Positions 17,569-26,396 of a stretch of 64,000 nucleotides of DNA are shown piece after piece. This DNA is from an uncultured Clostridia bacterium. GTDB taxonomy: Bacteria > Bacillota > Clostridia > Christensenellales > Pumilibacteraceae. The notes below the pieces were generated by a model. The model ran no database searches. It had not been told where the DNA came from and worked only from the letters and a program-made list of their open reading frames with translations. The DNA is taken from assembly GCA_944372345.1 (NCBI GenBank), contig CALVYT010000005.1, positions 62,001 to 126,000 on the forward strand, read 5' to 3'. The stretch's first letter is position 1. Each line of letters starts with the position of its first letter. The translations under genes and the position numbers were made by a program.

Positions 17569-18783
17569 ATGAAATATGCGGTCGCGGATATAAGTTCGAG
17601 CAGTCTTTCCGTTATAATAGCGGAGCAAAACGGAGATATGACGGAGATCGTCGGCAAGGAGCGCGAAAGCCTCAGCCTGCTTTATTATATGGACGACAGC
17701 CGTCTGTCCAAAAGAGGGATCGAAAAACTCGTTTCCGTTCTGTCGCAGATGAAGAGCCGTCTTGCGGAAGTCGGGGTCGGAAAGTGCTGGCTGATAGCGA
17801 CTGCCGCGCTTCGGCATATATCCAATTTCGAAGAAGTGACGGACGCGGTGCGCGGGCGCACCGGGCTTGTCGTCAATCTCATCGACGGCAGGGCGGAAGC
17901 GTATTGCGACTATATCGCCAACCTCTGTTATTCGTCCTGCGAAAAAGCGGTGCTCGTCGATCTCGGCGGCAAGAGTATGGAGATCTGCGGACTGGGCGAA
18001 AACGGCGGAATGACGTGCTTCGATTTCGGTCTGCTCGACCTCTACGAGAAGTTTGCGGATAAGATCCAGCCGGACGAGGACGAAGCCGAGGATATGGGAA
18101 AATACGTCAAGTCGCGCTTCGACAAGGCGGATCTGCCGAAAAAGGACGCATATTCGACGGTCATACTCGTCGGACAGACGTGCGGCGCGATATACGACAT
18201 ATACGCCGAACTGACGGACGCGGACTCGGACGACGGCGCAAAGACGATGGGGCGCAAAAAGTTCTTCAAGCTCGTCAAGCGGCTCGTCGGCGGAGCGGAC
18301 AGGTCGCGGCTCATCTTGAAGACCGCGCCCGAAAAGACGCACGTCATACTGCCCGCCGCCGTCGTTATCAAAAAATTGCTCAAACGCTTCGGCGCGGAGA
18401 ATATCATCGTCAGCGACCGCGGCGTCAAAGAGGGGTATCTGACCCTCGTGCTCGACGGCAGGGAGAGCGGCGCGTATTACGACTTCGCCGCAGGTTCGTC
18501 CGTCGGGGAAGCGCGCTCCGTGCGCGCCGAAAGCAAGTCGGACGGCAAAAAGAACGGTAAAGCGCCCGCCGCTTCCCGTCGCACGCCCGTGCGCCGCAGC
18601 GAAACGGCAGCGCCGTCCGCGTCCGCCGCGCAGAAAAAACGGGGCAGACCGAAAAAGGCGGCTGCCGAAACGCCCGCCGCACCGAAAAAACGGGGCAGAC
18701 CGAGAAAGACGGCTGCCGAAACGCCCGCCGCGCCGAAAAAGCGGGGCAGACCGAGAAAGACGGCGGAAGCGAAAAGCGAATAA
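17569..18783 (+). CDS. Ppx/GppA phosphatase homologue with C-terminal AT-hook repeats
   Basis: The first 310 or so residues follow the Ppx/GppA actin-like fold: IATAALRHISN, LIDGRAEA (catalytic-Glu region near 110), and PEKTHVILPAAVVI with IIVSDRGVKEGYL. Two phosphate loops deviate from the family: DISSSSLS at residue 7 (usually DIGSNS-R) and DLGGKSME at 131 (usually DIGGGS-E). A basic, low-complexity tail carries three tandem 17-residue units, each with KKRGRP(K/R)K at residues 356, 373 and 390. This is the AT-hook core that binds the minor groove of AT-rich DNA. Next gene is ppk. It may be an exopolyphosphatase, a (p)ppGpp phosphatase, or a DNA-bound polyphosphate sensor. Confidence 0.8.
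   Translation: MKYAVADISSSSLSVIIAEQNGDMTEIVGKERESLSLLYYMDDSRLSKRGIEKLVSVLSQMKSRLAEVGVGKCWLIATAALRHISNFEEVTDAVRGRTGLVVNLIDGRAEAYCDYIANLCYSSCEKAVLVDLGGKSMEICGLGENGGMTCFDFGLLDLYEKFADKIQPDEDEAEDMGKYVKSRFDKADLPKKDAYSTVILVGQTCGAIYDIYAELTDADSDDGAKTMGRKKFFKLVKRLVGGADRSRLILKTAPEKTHVILPAAVVIKKLLKRFGAENIIVSDRGVKEGYLTLVLDGRESGAYYDFAAGSSVGEARSVRAESKSDGKKNGKAPAASRRTPVRRSETAAPSASAAQKKRGRPKKAAAETPAAPKKRGRPRKTAAETPAAPKKRGRPRKTAEAKSE
18634..18768 (+). repeat. 51-base tandem repeat encoding AT-hook units
   Basis: Three in-frame units begin at 18634, 18685 and 18736 with nearly identical bases (aaaaa(a/g)cggggcagaccga). The last unit is cut short by the stop codon. Confidence 0.88.
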
Positions 18784-18834
18784 GGGAACTGCCGGGCGCG
18801 CGTAACGGGAAATAAGCGTCGGGAGAAAAACGGA

Positions 18835-20910
18835 GTGAAAGACATTTTGGCTGACGGTAAGATCAAAAAGAGATTTATGAGCGGCGTTTATATGAACCGC
18901 GAATACAGCTGGCTGCTGTTCAACAAGCGCGTGCTCGACCAGTCGCGGGACGCAACCAATCCGCTGCTGGAAAAATGCAAATTTCTGTCCATATTCGGGT
19001 CCAACCTCGATGAATTTTTTATGGTGCGGGTGGGCAGTCTGTATAACGAGAACGTATCCGACCCGCAGGAGAAGGAGAATAAGACGGGGCTGACCGCCGC
19101 GAAACAGCTCGAAGGCATAAACGCGGTCGTCCGGAAACTGTACGTCGAGCGCTCCAAGTGCTACGCCGCGCTGCGCCGCGAGCTGTCCGCCGCGGGGATA
19201 AAGATACTCCGCGCCGACGAGCTGACCCCGCTTCGGCGGGAGGAGTGCCGCGCGATGTTCTCCTCGCACATACTGCCGCTGCTGTCGGTTATGGTGCTGG
19301 ACGCGAAGCACCCGCTGATGCAGTTCGAGAATATGAAGAGCTATATGCTCTGCGATCTCGAACGCGGCGGGCGGAGGATGATCGGCGTGCTGTCTTACAG
19401 CGCGGCGCTCGACAGGCTCTACCGCGTCGGCGGAGGGGAGAAGGTCAAGCTGATACCGCTCGAAGAACTGATACGCGCGTTCGGCGATATGGCGTTCATA
19501 GGCTATACGGTGACGGACAGGATGATGATGCGCGTGACGCGCAATGCGGATTTCGACACGCACATAGACGACAGCGATGTCGAGCGCGATTTCACGGAGT
19601 TTATGCGTAAAAAAGTGGAGTCGCGCGCAAAACTGAACGTCGTAAGGCTGGAAACGGACAAGGAAACGTCCCGTCTTAGAGATTTCGTGATCAAGCTGCT
19701 CAAAGTCAAGCCCGATTACTGCTTTACCGACGAGCGGTTCTTCGATTATAAATTTATGTTCAATCTCGGCAAGTTTCTGCCGCCCGAGCGCGCGGCGCAG
19801 CTGAAATATCCGCCGTTCAAAGGCGCGGTGCCGGGGTATGTGCGCGCGTCCGCGTCGCTGATAGACACCGCGCTGTCGCGTGATATTTTCCTGTCGTACC
19901 CTTACGACAGTATGTCGCACGTCGTCGATCTGCTCGAACAGTGCGCGTCGGACGACAGGGTGTCGTCCATATCGATCACGATATATCGGCTCGCGAGCCA
20001 TTCGCGCATCGCCGATCTGCTCTGCCGCGCGAGCGAGAACGGCAAGCAGGTGACGGTCGTTATAGAATTGCTCGCGCGCTTCGACGAGGAGAACAATATG
20101 TACTTCGCGTCCAAGCTGCATGAAGCGGGCTGCACGATCATTTACGGTATGGAGAACTACAAGGTGCACTCCAAGATAATTTCCGTAGTGCTCAAAGACG
20201 GCGACGACATTCGTTATATAACGCATCTCGGTACGGGAAACTACAACGAGTCGACGAGCAAGCAGTACACCGATCTGAACATTATAACGGGCGATACGGC
20301 GATAGGCGAGGACGCTTCGCAATTTTTCCGCAATATTGCGATCTGCAATACGGATTTTAAGTATTCGCGTCTGCTCGTCGCCCCCGAAACGCTCAAACCC
20401 GGTCTCATCGCATACATAGACCGCGAGACGGACAAGGCGCGCCGCGGCGGCGAGGGCGCGATCCTCGCGAAGATGAACAGTCTGACCGACAAGGACATAA
20501 TAGACAAGTTCGTCGAGGCGAGCCGCGCGGGCGTAAAGATAGACCTCATAGTGCGCGGCATTTGCTGCCTGATCCCCGGCATCCCGGGCATGACGGAGAA
20601 TATCCGCATAATAAGCATTGTCGGCAGGTTCCTCGAACATTCGCGGGTCTATTGCTTCGGCAGCGACGACGACCGCATCGTCTATATTTCCAGCGCTGAC
20701 CTTATGACGCGCAATACCGACAAGCGTGTGGAAATAGCCGCGCCCGTGCTTGACCGCGGTATCGCCGACAGGATAGTCGGCATATTGCAGCTGATGCTGT
20801 CGGATAACGTCAAGGCGCGCAAACTCTGTCCTGACGGCAAGTACCGCCGCGTCGAGACCCTCGGCGACCCCGTCGACGCCCAGCAGGCGCAGATAGCGGT
20901 AAAGAGTTAG
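18835..20910 (+). CDS. ppk: Polyphosphate kinase 1
   Basis: It makes inorganic polyphosphate from ATP, reversibly. The 691-residue protein shows the N-terminal NREYSWLLFNKRVLDQ and the phospholipase-D-like core. The core has the autophosphorylated histidine in YKVHSKI (His445), HLGTGNYNESTSKQYTDLN, IRGIC-L-PG-PG, and YISSADLMTRNTDKR. Length is normal for Ppk1. The GTG start has a GGGAG site; ATGs at 18877 and 18892 are possible alternatives close to the conserved part. It forms an apparent operon with the Ppx homologue and pfk, ending at a strong terminator. Confidence 0.95.
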   Translation: MKDILADGKIKKRFMSGVYMNREYSWLLFNKRVLDQSRDATNPLLEKCKFLSIFGSNLDEFFMVRVGSLYNENVSDPQEKENKTGLTAAKQLEGINAVVRKLYVERSKCYAALRRELSAAGIKILRADELTPLRREECRAMFSSHILPLLSVMVLDAKHPLMQFENMKSYMLCDLERGGRRMIGVLSYSAALDRLYRVGGGEKVKLIPLEELIRAFGDMAFIGYTVTDRMMMRVTRNADFDTHIDDSDVERDFTEFMRKKVESRAKLNVVRLETDKETSRLRDFVIKLLKVKPDYCFTDERFFDYKFMFNLGKFLPPERAAQLKYPPFKGAVPGYVRASASLIDTALSRDIFLSYPYDSMSHVVDLLEQCASDDRVSSISITIYRLASHSRIADLLCRASENGKQVTVVIELLARFDEENNMYFASKLHEAGCTIIYGMENYKVHSKIISVVLKDGDDIRYITHLGTGNYNESTSKQYTDLNIITGDTAIGEDASQFFRNIAICNTDFKYSRLLVAPETLKPGLIAYIDRETDKARRGGEGAILAKMNSLTDKDIIDKFVEASRAGVKIDLIVRGICCLIPGIPGMTENIRIISIVGRFLEHSRVYCFGSDDDRIVYISSADLMTRNTDKRVEIAAPVLDRGIADRIVGILQLMLSDNVKARKLCPDGKYRRVETLGDPVDAQQAQIAVKS

Positions 20911-20934
20911 AATTTTTCGGCGAATGTATTTCAG

Positions 20935-20966
20935 AAGACCCCTCTTCGGATAAAGAGGGGTCTTTT
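20935..20966 (+). terminator. Terminator between converging ppk and ABC exporter genes
   Basis: A 12-bp stem (aagacccctctt / aagaggggtctt) is followed by TTTT. The symmetry allows it to act weakly on the minus strand as well. Confidence 0.9.
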
Positions 20967-20992
20967 GCGAATTTTCGTGAAGCAGTAATATG

Positions 20993-22753
20993 TCACTCTG
21001 CGGCGCGGAGCATTTTGGTATAGAAGCCGCCGGCTTCGACGAGCTGATCGTGCGTACCCGATTCGATGATATGCCCTTTGTCCATAACGACGATGAGATC
21101 GCTGTCACGTATGGTGGAGAGGCGGTGGGCGACGATGAACGAAGTCTTGCCGCCGAGCAGGTCGGCGAATGCGGACTGAACGGCGCGTTCGGTCAGCGCG
21201 TCGACGGACGCGGTGGCTTCGTCGAGTATGAGCATTTCGGGCGAGGTGAGGAATACGCGCGCAATGGCTATCAGCTGTTTCTGTCCTTCGCTGAGTTCCT
21301 CGCCGTCGCCGGAGATCACGGTGTCGTAGCCGTTTTCCAGCGTGCTTATGAATTTGTCGAGGTGCGCGGCGTCGGCTGCGCGGCGGATTTCCTCGTCGGT
21401 AGCGTCGGGCTTGCCGTAGGCTATGTTCTCCCGCACGGTGCCGGAGAACAGCCAGGTATCCTGCAAGACCATGCCGAACGAGCGTCGGACGCCCTCGCGA
21501 GGGAATATCTCGATGTCCTCTCCGTCAAAGATCAGCCTGCCGCCCGTAATGTCGTAGAACCGCATTATGAGGTTGATTATCGTCGTTTTGCCGCTGCCCG
21601 TGGTGCCGACGAGCGCTATCTTCTGTCCCTGTTTCGCCGCGAACGAGATGTGCTCCATAAACGGCTTGTCGGAATAGGAGAAAGAAACGTCGTCGAGGAT
21701 AATGCCGTCGACGGGGTGCTCGACGGGAACGGAGCCGCCCTTGTCTTCGTCCGCGCCGTCGGTGATCTCGAGTATCCTGCGCGCCGCGCTTGCCGCCGTC
21801 TGCAATTCGGCGGTGACGCTCGTGACGTCGTTGAACGGCTTGGCGAACTGGTTGGCGTAGGCGAGGAACGCGGACAGTCCGCCGAGGGACAGCCCCGCGC
21901 CTATCTGCGCAGCCCAGCCGCCGTCGCCGCTGCCGATGATGAACAGTCCGCCGGCTATCGCGACGATCGCATATATCGTATTGTTGACTATGCGGCTGAC
22001 GGGATTGACGAGCGCGCCCGCGAACTGCGAGCGCAGTCCGCTGTCGAACAGCGCGGCGTTATGCTCGGCGAACGCGCTTTCGCTCTCGCCGATACGCCCG
22101 TAGGAGCGCAGTATGCGCGTGCCGGACAGGTGCTCCTCCGCCATACCGCTCATCTTTTCCATATTCTCGCTCTGCCTGGCGAACGCCGTGCGGTTGCGCT
22201 TGGCTATCGCCGCCGAAACGAACGCGGATACGGGCGTGAGCAGTACGACTATCGTCGCGACCGCCCAGTTCATAACGTACATACACACGATCGTCATCAG
22301 CAGCGTGACCGCTCCCGCCGAAAGCTGCATTATGCCCTGATACAGCCCGTCGGACAGGTTCTCGCCGAACGCCGTCATGCGCGTCATCAGATCTCCTCGG
22401 CTGCGCCGTTCGATCTCGGACAGCGGCGCGGTCAGCAGCTTGGAATAGAGCTCGCGGCGCACGTCGCGCACCGTGAGGAAGGACAGGCGGCTGAGCAGTA
22501 TATTGCCCGTCCATACCGATATGCCGCTCACGGCTATGCACGCGGCGATGATGACGCAATAGCGCGCTATCATCCCGAAGTCCGTTGCGCCTTTTATCGC
22601 GTAGTCTATCGCTTTACCCGTGAGCACGGGCGCGAGCAGCGACAGCGCCGTTCCGACGACGACGAGCAGCAGTCCGGGGATAAGGCACGCCTTGTGTTTG
22701 CCGGCAAGGCGGATCAGACGCAGTATGACCGAATACTTTTCGCGTTTTTTCAT
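20993..22753 (-). CDS. Heterodimeric ABC exporter, subunit with canonical Walker B
   Basis: The 586-residue half-transporter has a six-helix membrane domain (residues 1-310) and an ATPase domain. The latter shows Walker A GTTGSGKTT (near 381), LSEGQKQLIAIARVF, Walker B LILDEATASVD with catalytic Glu, and His in VAHRLST. The signature LSEGQ departs from LSGGQ, as expected for the partner that completes the degenerate site of a heterodimer. It overlaps the upstream subunit by ATGA on the minus strand. It resembles BmrD/LmrD/TM288-type exporters of drugs, lipids or peptides. Substrate is unknown. Confidence 0.9.
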   Translation of the reverse strand: MKKREKYSVILRLIRLAGKHKACLIPGLLLVVVGTALSLLAPVLTGKAIDYAIKGATDFGMIARYCVIIAACIAVSGISVWTGNILLSRLSFLTVRDVRRELYSKLLTAPLSEIERRSRGDLMTRMTAFGENLSDGLYQGIMQLSAGAVTLLMTIVCMYVMNWAVATIVVLLTPVSAFVSAAIAKRNRTAFARQSENMEKMSGMAEEHLSGTRILRSYGRIGESESAFAEHNAALFDSGLRSQFAGALVNPVSRIVNNTIYAIVAIAGGLFIIGSGDGGWAAQIGAGLSLGGLSAFLAYANQFAKPFNDVTSVTAELQTAASAARRILEITDGADEDKGGSVPVEHPVDGIILDDVSFSYSDKPFMEHISFAAKQGQKIALVGTTGSGKTTIINLIMRFYDITGGRLIFDGEDIEIFPREGVRRSFGMVLQDTWLFSGTVRENIAYGKPDATDEEIRRAADAAHLDKFISTLENGYDTVISGDGEELSEGQKQLIAIARVFLTSPEMLILDEATASVDALTERAVQSAFADLLGGKTSFIVAHRLSTIRDSDLIVVMDKGHIIESGTHDQLVEAGGFYTKMLRAAE

Positions 22754-24465
22754 ACCGCGCCTCCTTCCGCCGCGTGCTCCTTGCCGCCGAGCATGCGGTA
22801 AAGCTCGCAGCTTTCGAGCAGCTGTTCGTGCGTGCCGTAGCCCGCGACGCGCCCGCCGTCGAGCACGAGCACTTTGTCAGAACGCCTTATCGTGCCTATG
22901 CGCTGGGAGATGTTGATCACGGCTTTGCCGCGGCTGGCTTCGCGGATGTTCTTCATCACGTCCGCCTCGGTAACGTAGTCGAGCGCGCTTGCCGCGTCGT
23001 CGAGCACGAGCACGGGCGCGTTGCGCAGCACCGCGCGGGCGAGGGAAATGCGCTGCTTTTCGCCGCCCGAAAAGTTATTGCCTTTCTGCGTGACCTCCGC
23101 GTCCAGTCCGTTTTTATCCGAAACGAACTCCCACGCGCGCGTCATTTTCAGCGCCTCCGTCATTTTTCCGACGTCGGAGCAGCCGCTCATTTCGAGATTG
23201 CCGCGCACCGTTCCCGAGAACAGCAGCGGTTTCTGCGGCGCAAGGGTGACGAGCGAACGCAGCTGTTCGTCCGTGTAGTCGCATATGTCGTTGCCGGCTA
23301 TGCGCACCTGTCCGCTCGTGGCGCGGTAGAACCTGACGAGCAGCCCCGCGAGAGTGGACTTGCCGCTTCCCGTCGTGCCGATGACGCCGAGTATTTCTCC
23401 GCGGCGGAGAGTGATGTTCAGCCCGCCGACGGCGTTTTCCTCGCCGCCGAACGAATACGCCGCGTCCCGCAGTTCGACGAGCGGAGCGTTTTCGTCGGGC
23501 GCCGCGCCCGCGCCTTCGCCGTCCTCGGCGAGCGCGAACACTGAATTTATGCGCGCCGCCGACGAGATCGCCTTGGATACGATGACCATCAGCGTCGCCG
23601 TCGTGATGAGCGCAAGCAGTATCTGATTGAGATAATTGACGAGCGCGACGAGGTTGCCCGAGGATATGACGCCGTCGTTCACGGCGCCGCCGCCCATCCA
23701 CAGCAGGAGAACGACCGCCGCGTTTATGACGACCGTCGCGGCGGGGGTCAGCAGGCAGGACAGCGCGGAAGCCGCGACAGCGGCTTTGCAATGCCCGTCG
23801 AGCGCGGAGGCGAACCGCGTTTTGCCGCGCTCTTCGCCCGCGAACGCGCGTATTACGCGCTCGCCGCGTATCGTTTCGCCCGTCAGACGGGAGATCTCGT
23901 CCAGCTTTTTCTGCATGACGGCGAAGCGCTTAACGCCCGCGTTCATAACGACGAGCAGTACGACGAACGCGAGCACGCCCGCGCTCACGCCGATATACCA
24001 CATCGACGGCGCGACGACGATGCTCATTATCGCGCCGCCCGCCGCGATGACGGGTGCGCGCAGCATCAGCCGCAGAAACATAGCGAAGCCCTGCTGCGCC
24101 TGCGCCACGTCGTTGGAAATGCGGTTGACGAGCGCGCCCGTGCCCATACGGTCGGCGTCGCCGAGGTTGAGCCTGTGCAGGTGCGCGTAGAGCGCGGCGC
24201 GTATGTTGCAGCCCATACCGACGGCGGCTTTGGACGCGAGATACTGGCAGGCGAGGGAAAAGCCCAGTCCGACGCACGACAGCCCCGCCATCAGCGCGCC
24301 CAGCCCGACGACGAGAGGTATGTCGCCGCCTGCGATCGCCGTGTCGATCATATACGCGACGATGAGCGGGATGACGAGTTCGATCAGCGCTTCGATGATC
24401 TTGAACAGCGGGGCGGCTATCGCCGCGGCGCGGTAGCCTTTGAGATATTTAAGCAGTTTCAGCAT
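22750..24465 (-). CDS. Heterodimeric ABC exporter, subunit with degenerate catalytic site
   Basis: The 571-residue half-transporter has an N-terminal membrane domain and an ATPase domain. The latter carries Walker A GTTGSGKST, the consensus signature FSGGEKQRISLARAV, and Walker B LVLDDAASALD, where Asp replaces the catalytic Glu. The H-loop reads ISQRIGT, with Gln for His. These are the hallmark changes of the degenerate site in heterodimeric exporters such as TM287/288 and BmrCD. It is the first gene of a two-gene operon with its own promoter and a GGAG site seven bases before ATG. Confidence 0.9.
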   Translation of the reverse strand: MLKLLKYLKGYRAAAIAAPLFKIIEALIELVIPLIVAYMIDTAIAGGDIPLVVGLGALMAGLSCVGLGFSLACQYLASKAAVGMGCNIRAALYAHLHRLNLGDADRMGTGALVNRISNDVAQAQQGFAMFLRLMLRAPVIAAGGAIMSIVVAPSMWYIGVSAGVLAFVVLLVVMNAGVKRFAVMQKKLDEISRLTGETIRGERVIRAFAGEERGKTRFASALDGHCKAAVAASALSCLLTPAATVVINAAVVLLLWMGGGAVNDGVISSGNLVALVNYLNQILLALITTATLMVIVSKAISSAARINSVFALAEDGEGAGAAPDENAPLVELRDAAYSFGGEENAVGGLNITLRRGEILGVIGTTGSGKSTLAGLLVRFYRATSGQVRIAGNDICDYTDEQLRSLVTLAPQKPLLFSGTVRGNLEMSGCSDVGKMTEALKMTRAWEFVSDKNGLDAEVTQKGNNFSGGEKQRISLARAVLRNAPVLVLDDAASALDYVTEADVMKNIREASRGKAVINISQRIGTIRRSDKVLVLDGGRVAGYGTHEQLLESCELYRMLGGKEHAAEGGAV

Positions 24466-24497
24466 TTATTTCTCCGAGTCATTATTTCCACTGCAAG

Positions 24498-24526
24498 AGC
24501 ATAACATAAATCGAACCGTGTGTCAA
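24498..24526 (-). promoter_or_regulatory. Promoter of the ABC exporter operon
   Basis: On the minus strand, TTGACA (24521-24526), 17-base spacer, TATGCT (24498-24503). The leader is about 26 bases long. Confidence 0.75.
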
Positions 24527-24593
24527 CGAATACGGCGGCAGGGCGCGGAGCGAAAAAAGTTTATTAAAATTTTCTAAAATTCCGGCTTTCATA

Positions 24594-24622
24594 TTTACAT
24601 TGTGAAAATTATGTGATATAAT
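24594..24622 (+). promoter_or_regulatory. Promoter of the small membrane protein gene
   Basis: TTTACA at 24594-24599, 17-base spacer, TATAAT at 24617-24622. The leader contains a short aggca/tgcct hairpin just before the ribosome-binding site. Confidence 0.8.
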
Positions 24623-24670
24623 GTAACAGGCAGATGAAAATTGCCTACTACATAAGGAGGGACAAGACCA

Positions 24671-24892
24671 ATGGCAGATAAGAAAGATTACTTCGGACTC
24701 GGACGCGTCGTAAGCATTATCCTTGCGATCATTCCCATCACCGCGTGGATATGCGGAATGGTGACGCGTTTTTCCGAAGGCAAGATTCTTGCGGGCATAC
24801 TCCGTTTGATTTTCGGCGGATGGATAGTATGGCTCATCGATCTGGTGCTGATGATCGTCAGCGGGTCGATACTCAGAATAATACCCATTTAA
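24671..24892 (+). CDS. Small membrane protein, two transmembrane segments
   Basis: The 73-residue protein has a short charged start (MADKKDYFG). It then has one hydrophobic segment near residues 11-32 and a second near 44-70 (LIFGGWIVWLIDLVLMIVSG), joined by a short polar loop. A very strong Shine-Dalgarno site (AAGGAGGG), its own promoter and a terminator make it a well-expressed single gene. The hairpin topology recalls small Firmicutes membrane proteins of the YqaE/Pmp3 type, but no diagnostic motif was recognised. Function is unknown. Confidence 0.8.
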   Translation: MADKKDYFGLGRVVSIILAIIPITAWICGMVTRFSEGKILAGILRLIFGGWIVWLIDLVLMIVSGSILRIIPI

Positions 24893-24899
24893 TGCGATC

Positions 24900-24935
24900 C
24901 CCGCGTGCCGCAAGGTGCGCGGGCGTTGCGTTTTT
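24900..24935 (+). terminator. Probable terminator of the small membrane protein gene
   Basis: A ten-pair stem (cccgcgtgcc / ggtgcgcggg with two G-T pairs, loop gcaa) is followed after seven bases by TTTTT. Confidence 0.65.
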
Positions 24936-24979
24936 AAGGGTCTGCCGCACCCGACTTGCAGGCAACCGCGGGTAAACGC

Positions 24980-25008
24980 TTGCGTTTTTCGCGGCGATAT
25001 GTTATTAT
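24980..25008 (+). promoter_or_regulatory. Probable promoter of the aminotransferase gene
   Basis: TTGCGT at 24980-24985, 17-base spacer, TATTAT at 25003-25008. Confidence 0.55.
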
Positions 25009-25067
25009 GCGGGGTAAGGGAGAAATGTGAAATAAGCCGAATGTGAAAAGCAAGGAGCCGAATACAA

Positions 25068-26264
25068 ATGGAAATTTCTGAGAGAGCAAAAAACATTTCG
25101 CCGTCCCTCACACTCGCGATAACCGCGAAAGCCAAAGCCATGAAAGCGCAGGGGCTGGACGTCGTGTCCTTCGGCGCGGGCGAGCCCGACTTTAACACGC
25201 CGGATTACATCATCGAAGCCGCCAAGCGCGCGCTCGACGCCGGAATGACGAAATACACGCCCGTTCCCGGCACGCCCGAACTGCGCCGCGCGATCGCGGA
25301 CAAGCTGAAAAAGGACATAGGCGTTGAATACGCGCCCGAGCAGATAGTCGTTTCCACGGGCGGAAAGCAGACGTTGCGCAACGCGTGTGAAGCGCTCATA
25401 AACCCGGGCGACGAAGTGATCCTTCCCGCGCCGTACTGGCTGACGTATCCCGAACTGATACGGATGTCCGGCGGCAGGGTCGTCGTCATCGAAACGACGG
25501 ACAGGGATAACTTCAAGGTCACTCCCGAAATGCTGGAAAAAGCGATAACGCCGCGCACCAAGGCGTTCATCTTCACCAACCCGTCCAACCCTACGGGGAT
25601 GGTCTATACGCCGGAGGAAACGGAAGCTCTGGCAAAGGTGCTCGTAAAGCACGGCGTGTACGTCATCAGTGACGAGATCTACGAAAAGCTCGTCTACGGC
25701 GTGCCGTTCCGTTCGATAGCGTCCTTCGGCGACGACATCAAAGAACTGACGGTCATCTGCTCGGGAATGAGCAAGACGTATTCGATGACGGGCTGGCGAG
25801 TGGGTTACTCCGCCGCGCCGCTCAACGTCGCTAAGGCGATGAGCAGCATACAGAGCCACACGACGTCCAACACCAACTCGATCGCGCAGTACGCGTCCTA
25901 CGCGGCGCTGACTGACAAGCGCGGGGAGGAATTCCTCTCGCATATGGTCAGCGTGTTCGACGCGCGCCGCCGTCTGATAGTTTCGCTCGTGCGCAGCGCG
26001 CCTCTGCTCTCCGCGCCCGAACCTATGGGAGCGTTCTACATAATGGTGAACGTTTCCGCCACGTTCGGCAAAAAGTGCGACGGCGAGGAGATAGGCAATT
26101 CGTCCGACTTCTGCGCGAAGCTGCTGGAAAAGTCGCTCGTCGCGGTGGTGGACGGAGCCGCGTTCGGCGCGCCCGACTATGTGCGGCTGTCGTATGCATG
26201 CGGCGAGGACGATATAAGAAAAGGTCTGGGGCGCATAGCGGAGTTCACCGCGTCGCTCGAATGA
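25068..26264 (+). CDS. Pyridoxal-phosphate aminotransferase, class I (aspartate/aromatic type)
   Basis: The 398-residue enzyme belongs to fold-type I aminotransferases, subgroup I-gamma as in Bacillus/Thermus AspC. Motifs are FGAGEPDFNTP near residue 38, YTPVPGTPELR, NPSNPTG near 172, SDEIYEKLVY, the PLP-lysine region SGMSKTYSMTGWRVG near 235, and C-terminal arginine region YVRLSYACGEDDI. It probably interconverts aspartate or another amino acid with its 2-oxo acid; specificity is not readable from motifs. The gene has AAGGAG nine bases before ATG and stands alone. Confidence 0.92.
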   Translation: MEISERAKNISPSLTLAITAKAKAMKAQGLDVVSFGAGEPDFNTPDYIIEAAKRALDAGMTKYTPVPGTPELRRAIADKLKKDIGVEYAPEQIVVSTGGKQTLRNACEALINPGDEVILPAPYWLTYPELIRMSGGRVVVIETTDRDNFKVTPEMLEKAITPRTKAFIFTNPSNPTGMVYTPEETEALAKVLVKHGVYVISDEIYEKLVYGVPFRSIASFGDDIKELTVICSGMSKTYSMTGWRVGYSAAPLNVAKAMSSIQSHTTSNTNSIAQYASYAALTDKRGEEFLSHMVSVFDARRRLIVSLVRSAPLLSAPEPMGAFYIMVNVSATFGKKCDGEEIGNSSDFCAKLLEKSLVAVVDGAAFGAPDYVRLSYACGEDDIRKGLGRIAEFTASLE

Positions 26265-26396
26265 TTCTAACGGAATTTTAATGTAATGCGGACGGTGCGG
26301 TTAAATTTGTTTTAATTTGCATCGTTATGATTGAGATCAAAGACTGCGCGGCGCGGAAACGCGTGCTGCAAATAAAAATACACGGAGGGAAGGAAA

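Noticed and set aside
16366..21108. 1580-codon open frame on the minus strand across mnmG end, pfk, ppx and ppk
   Set aside because: It is a shadow. The three real genes share one frame and avoid TTA, CTA and TCA codons, so the opposite strand has few stops. The sense strand has clear family motifs throughout.
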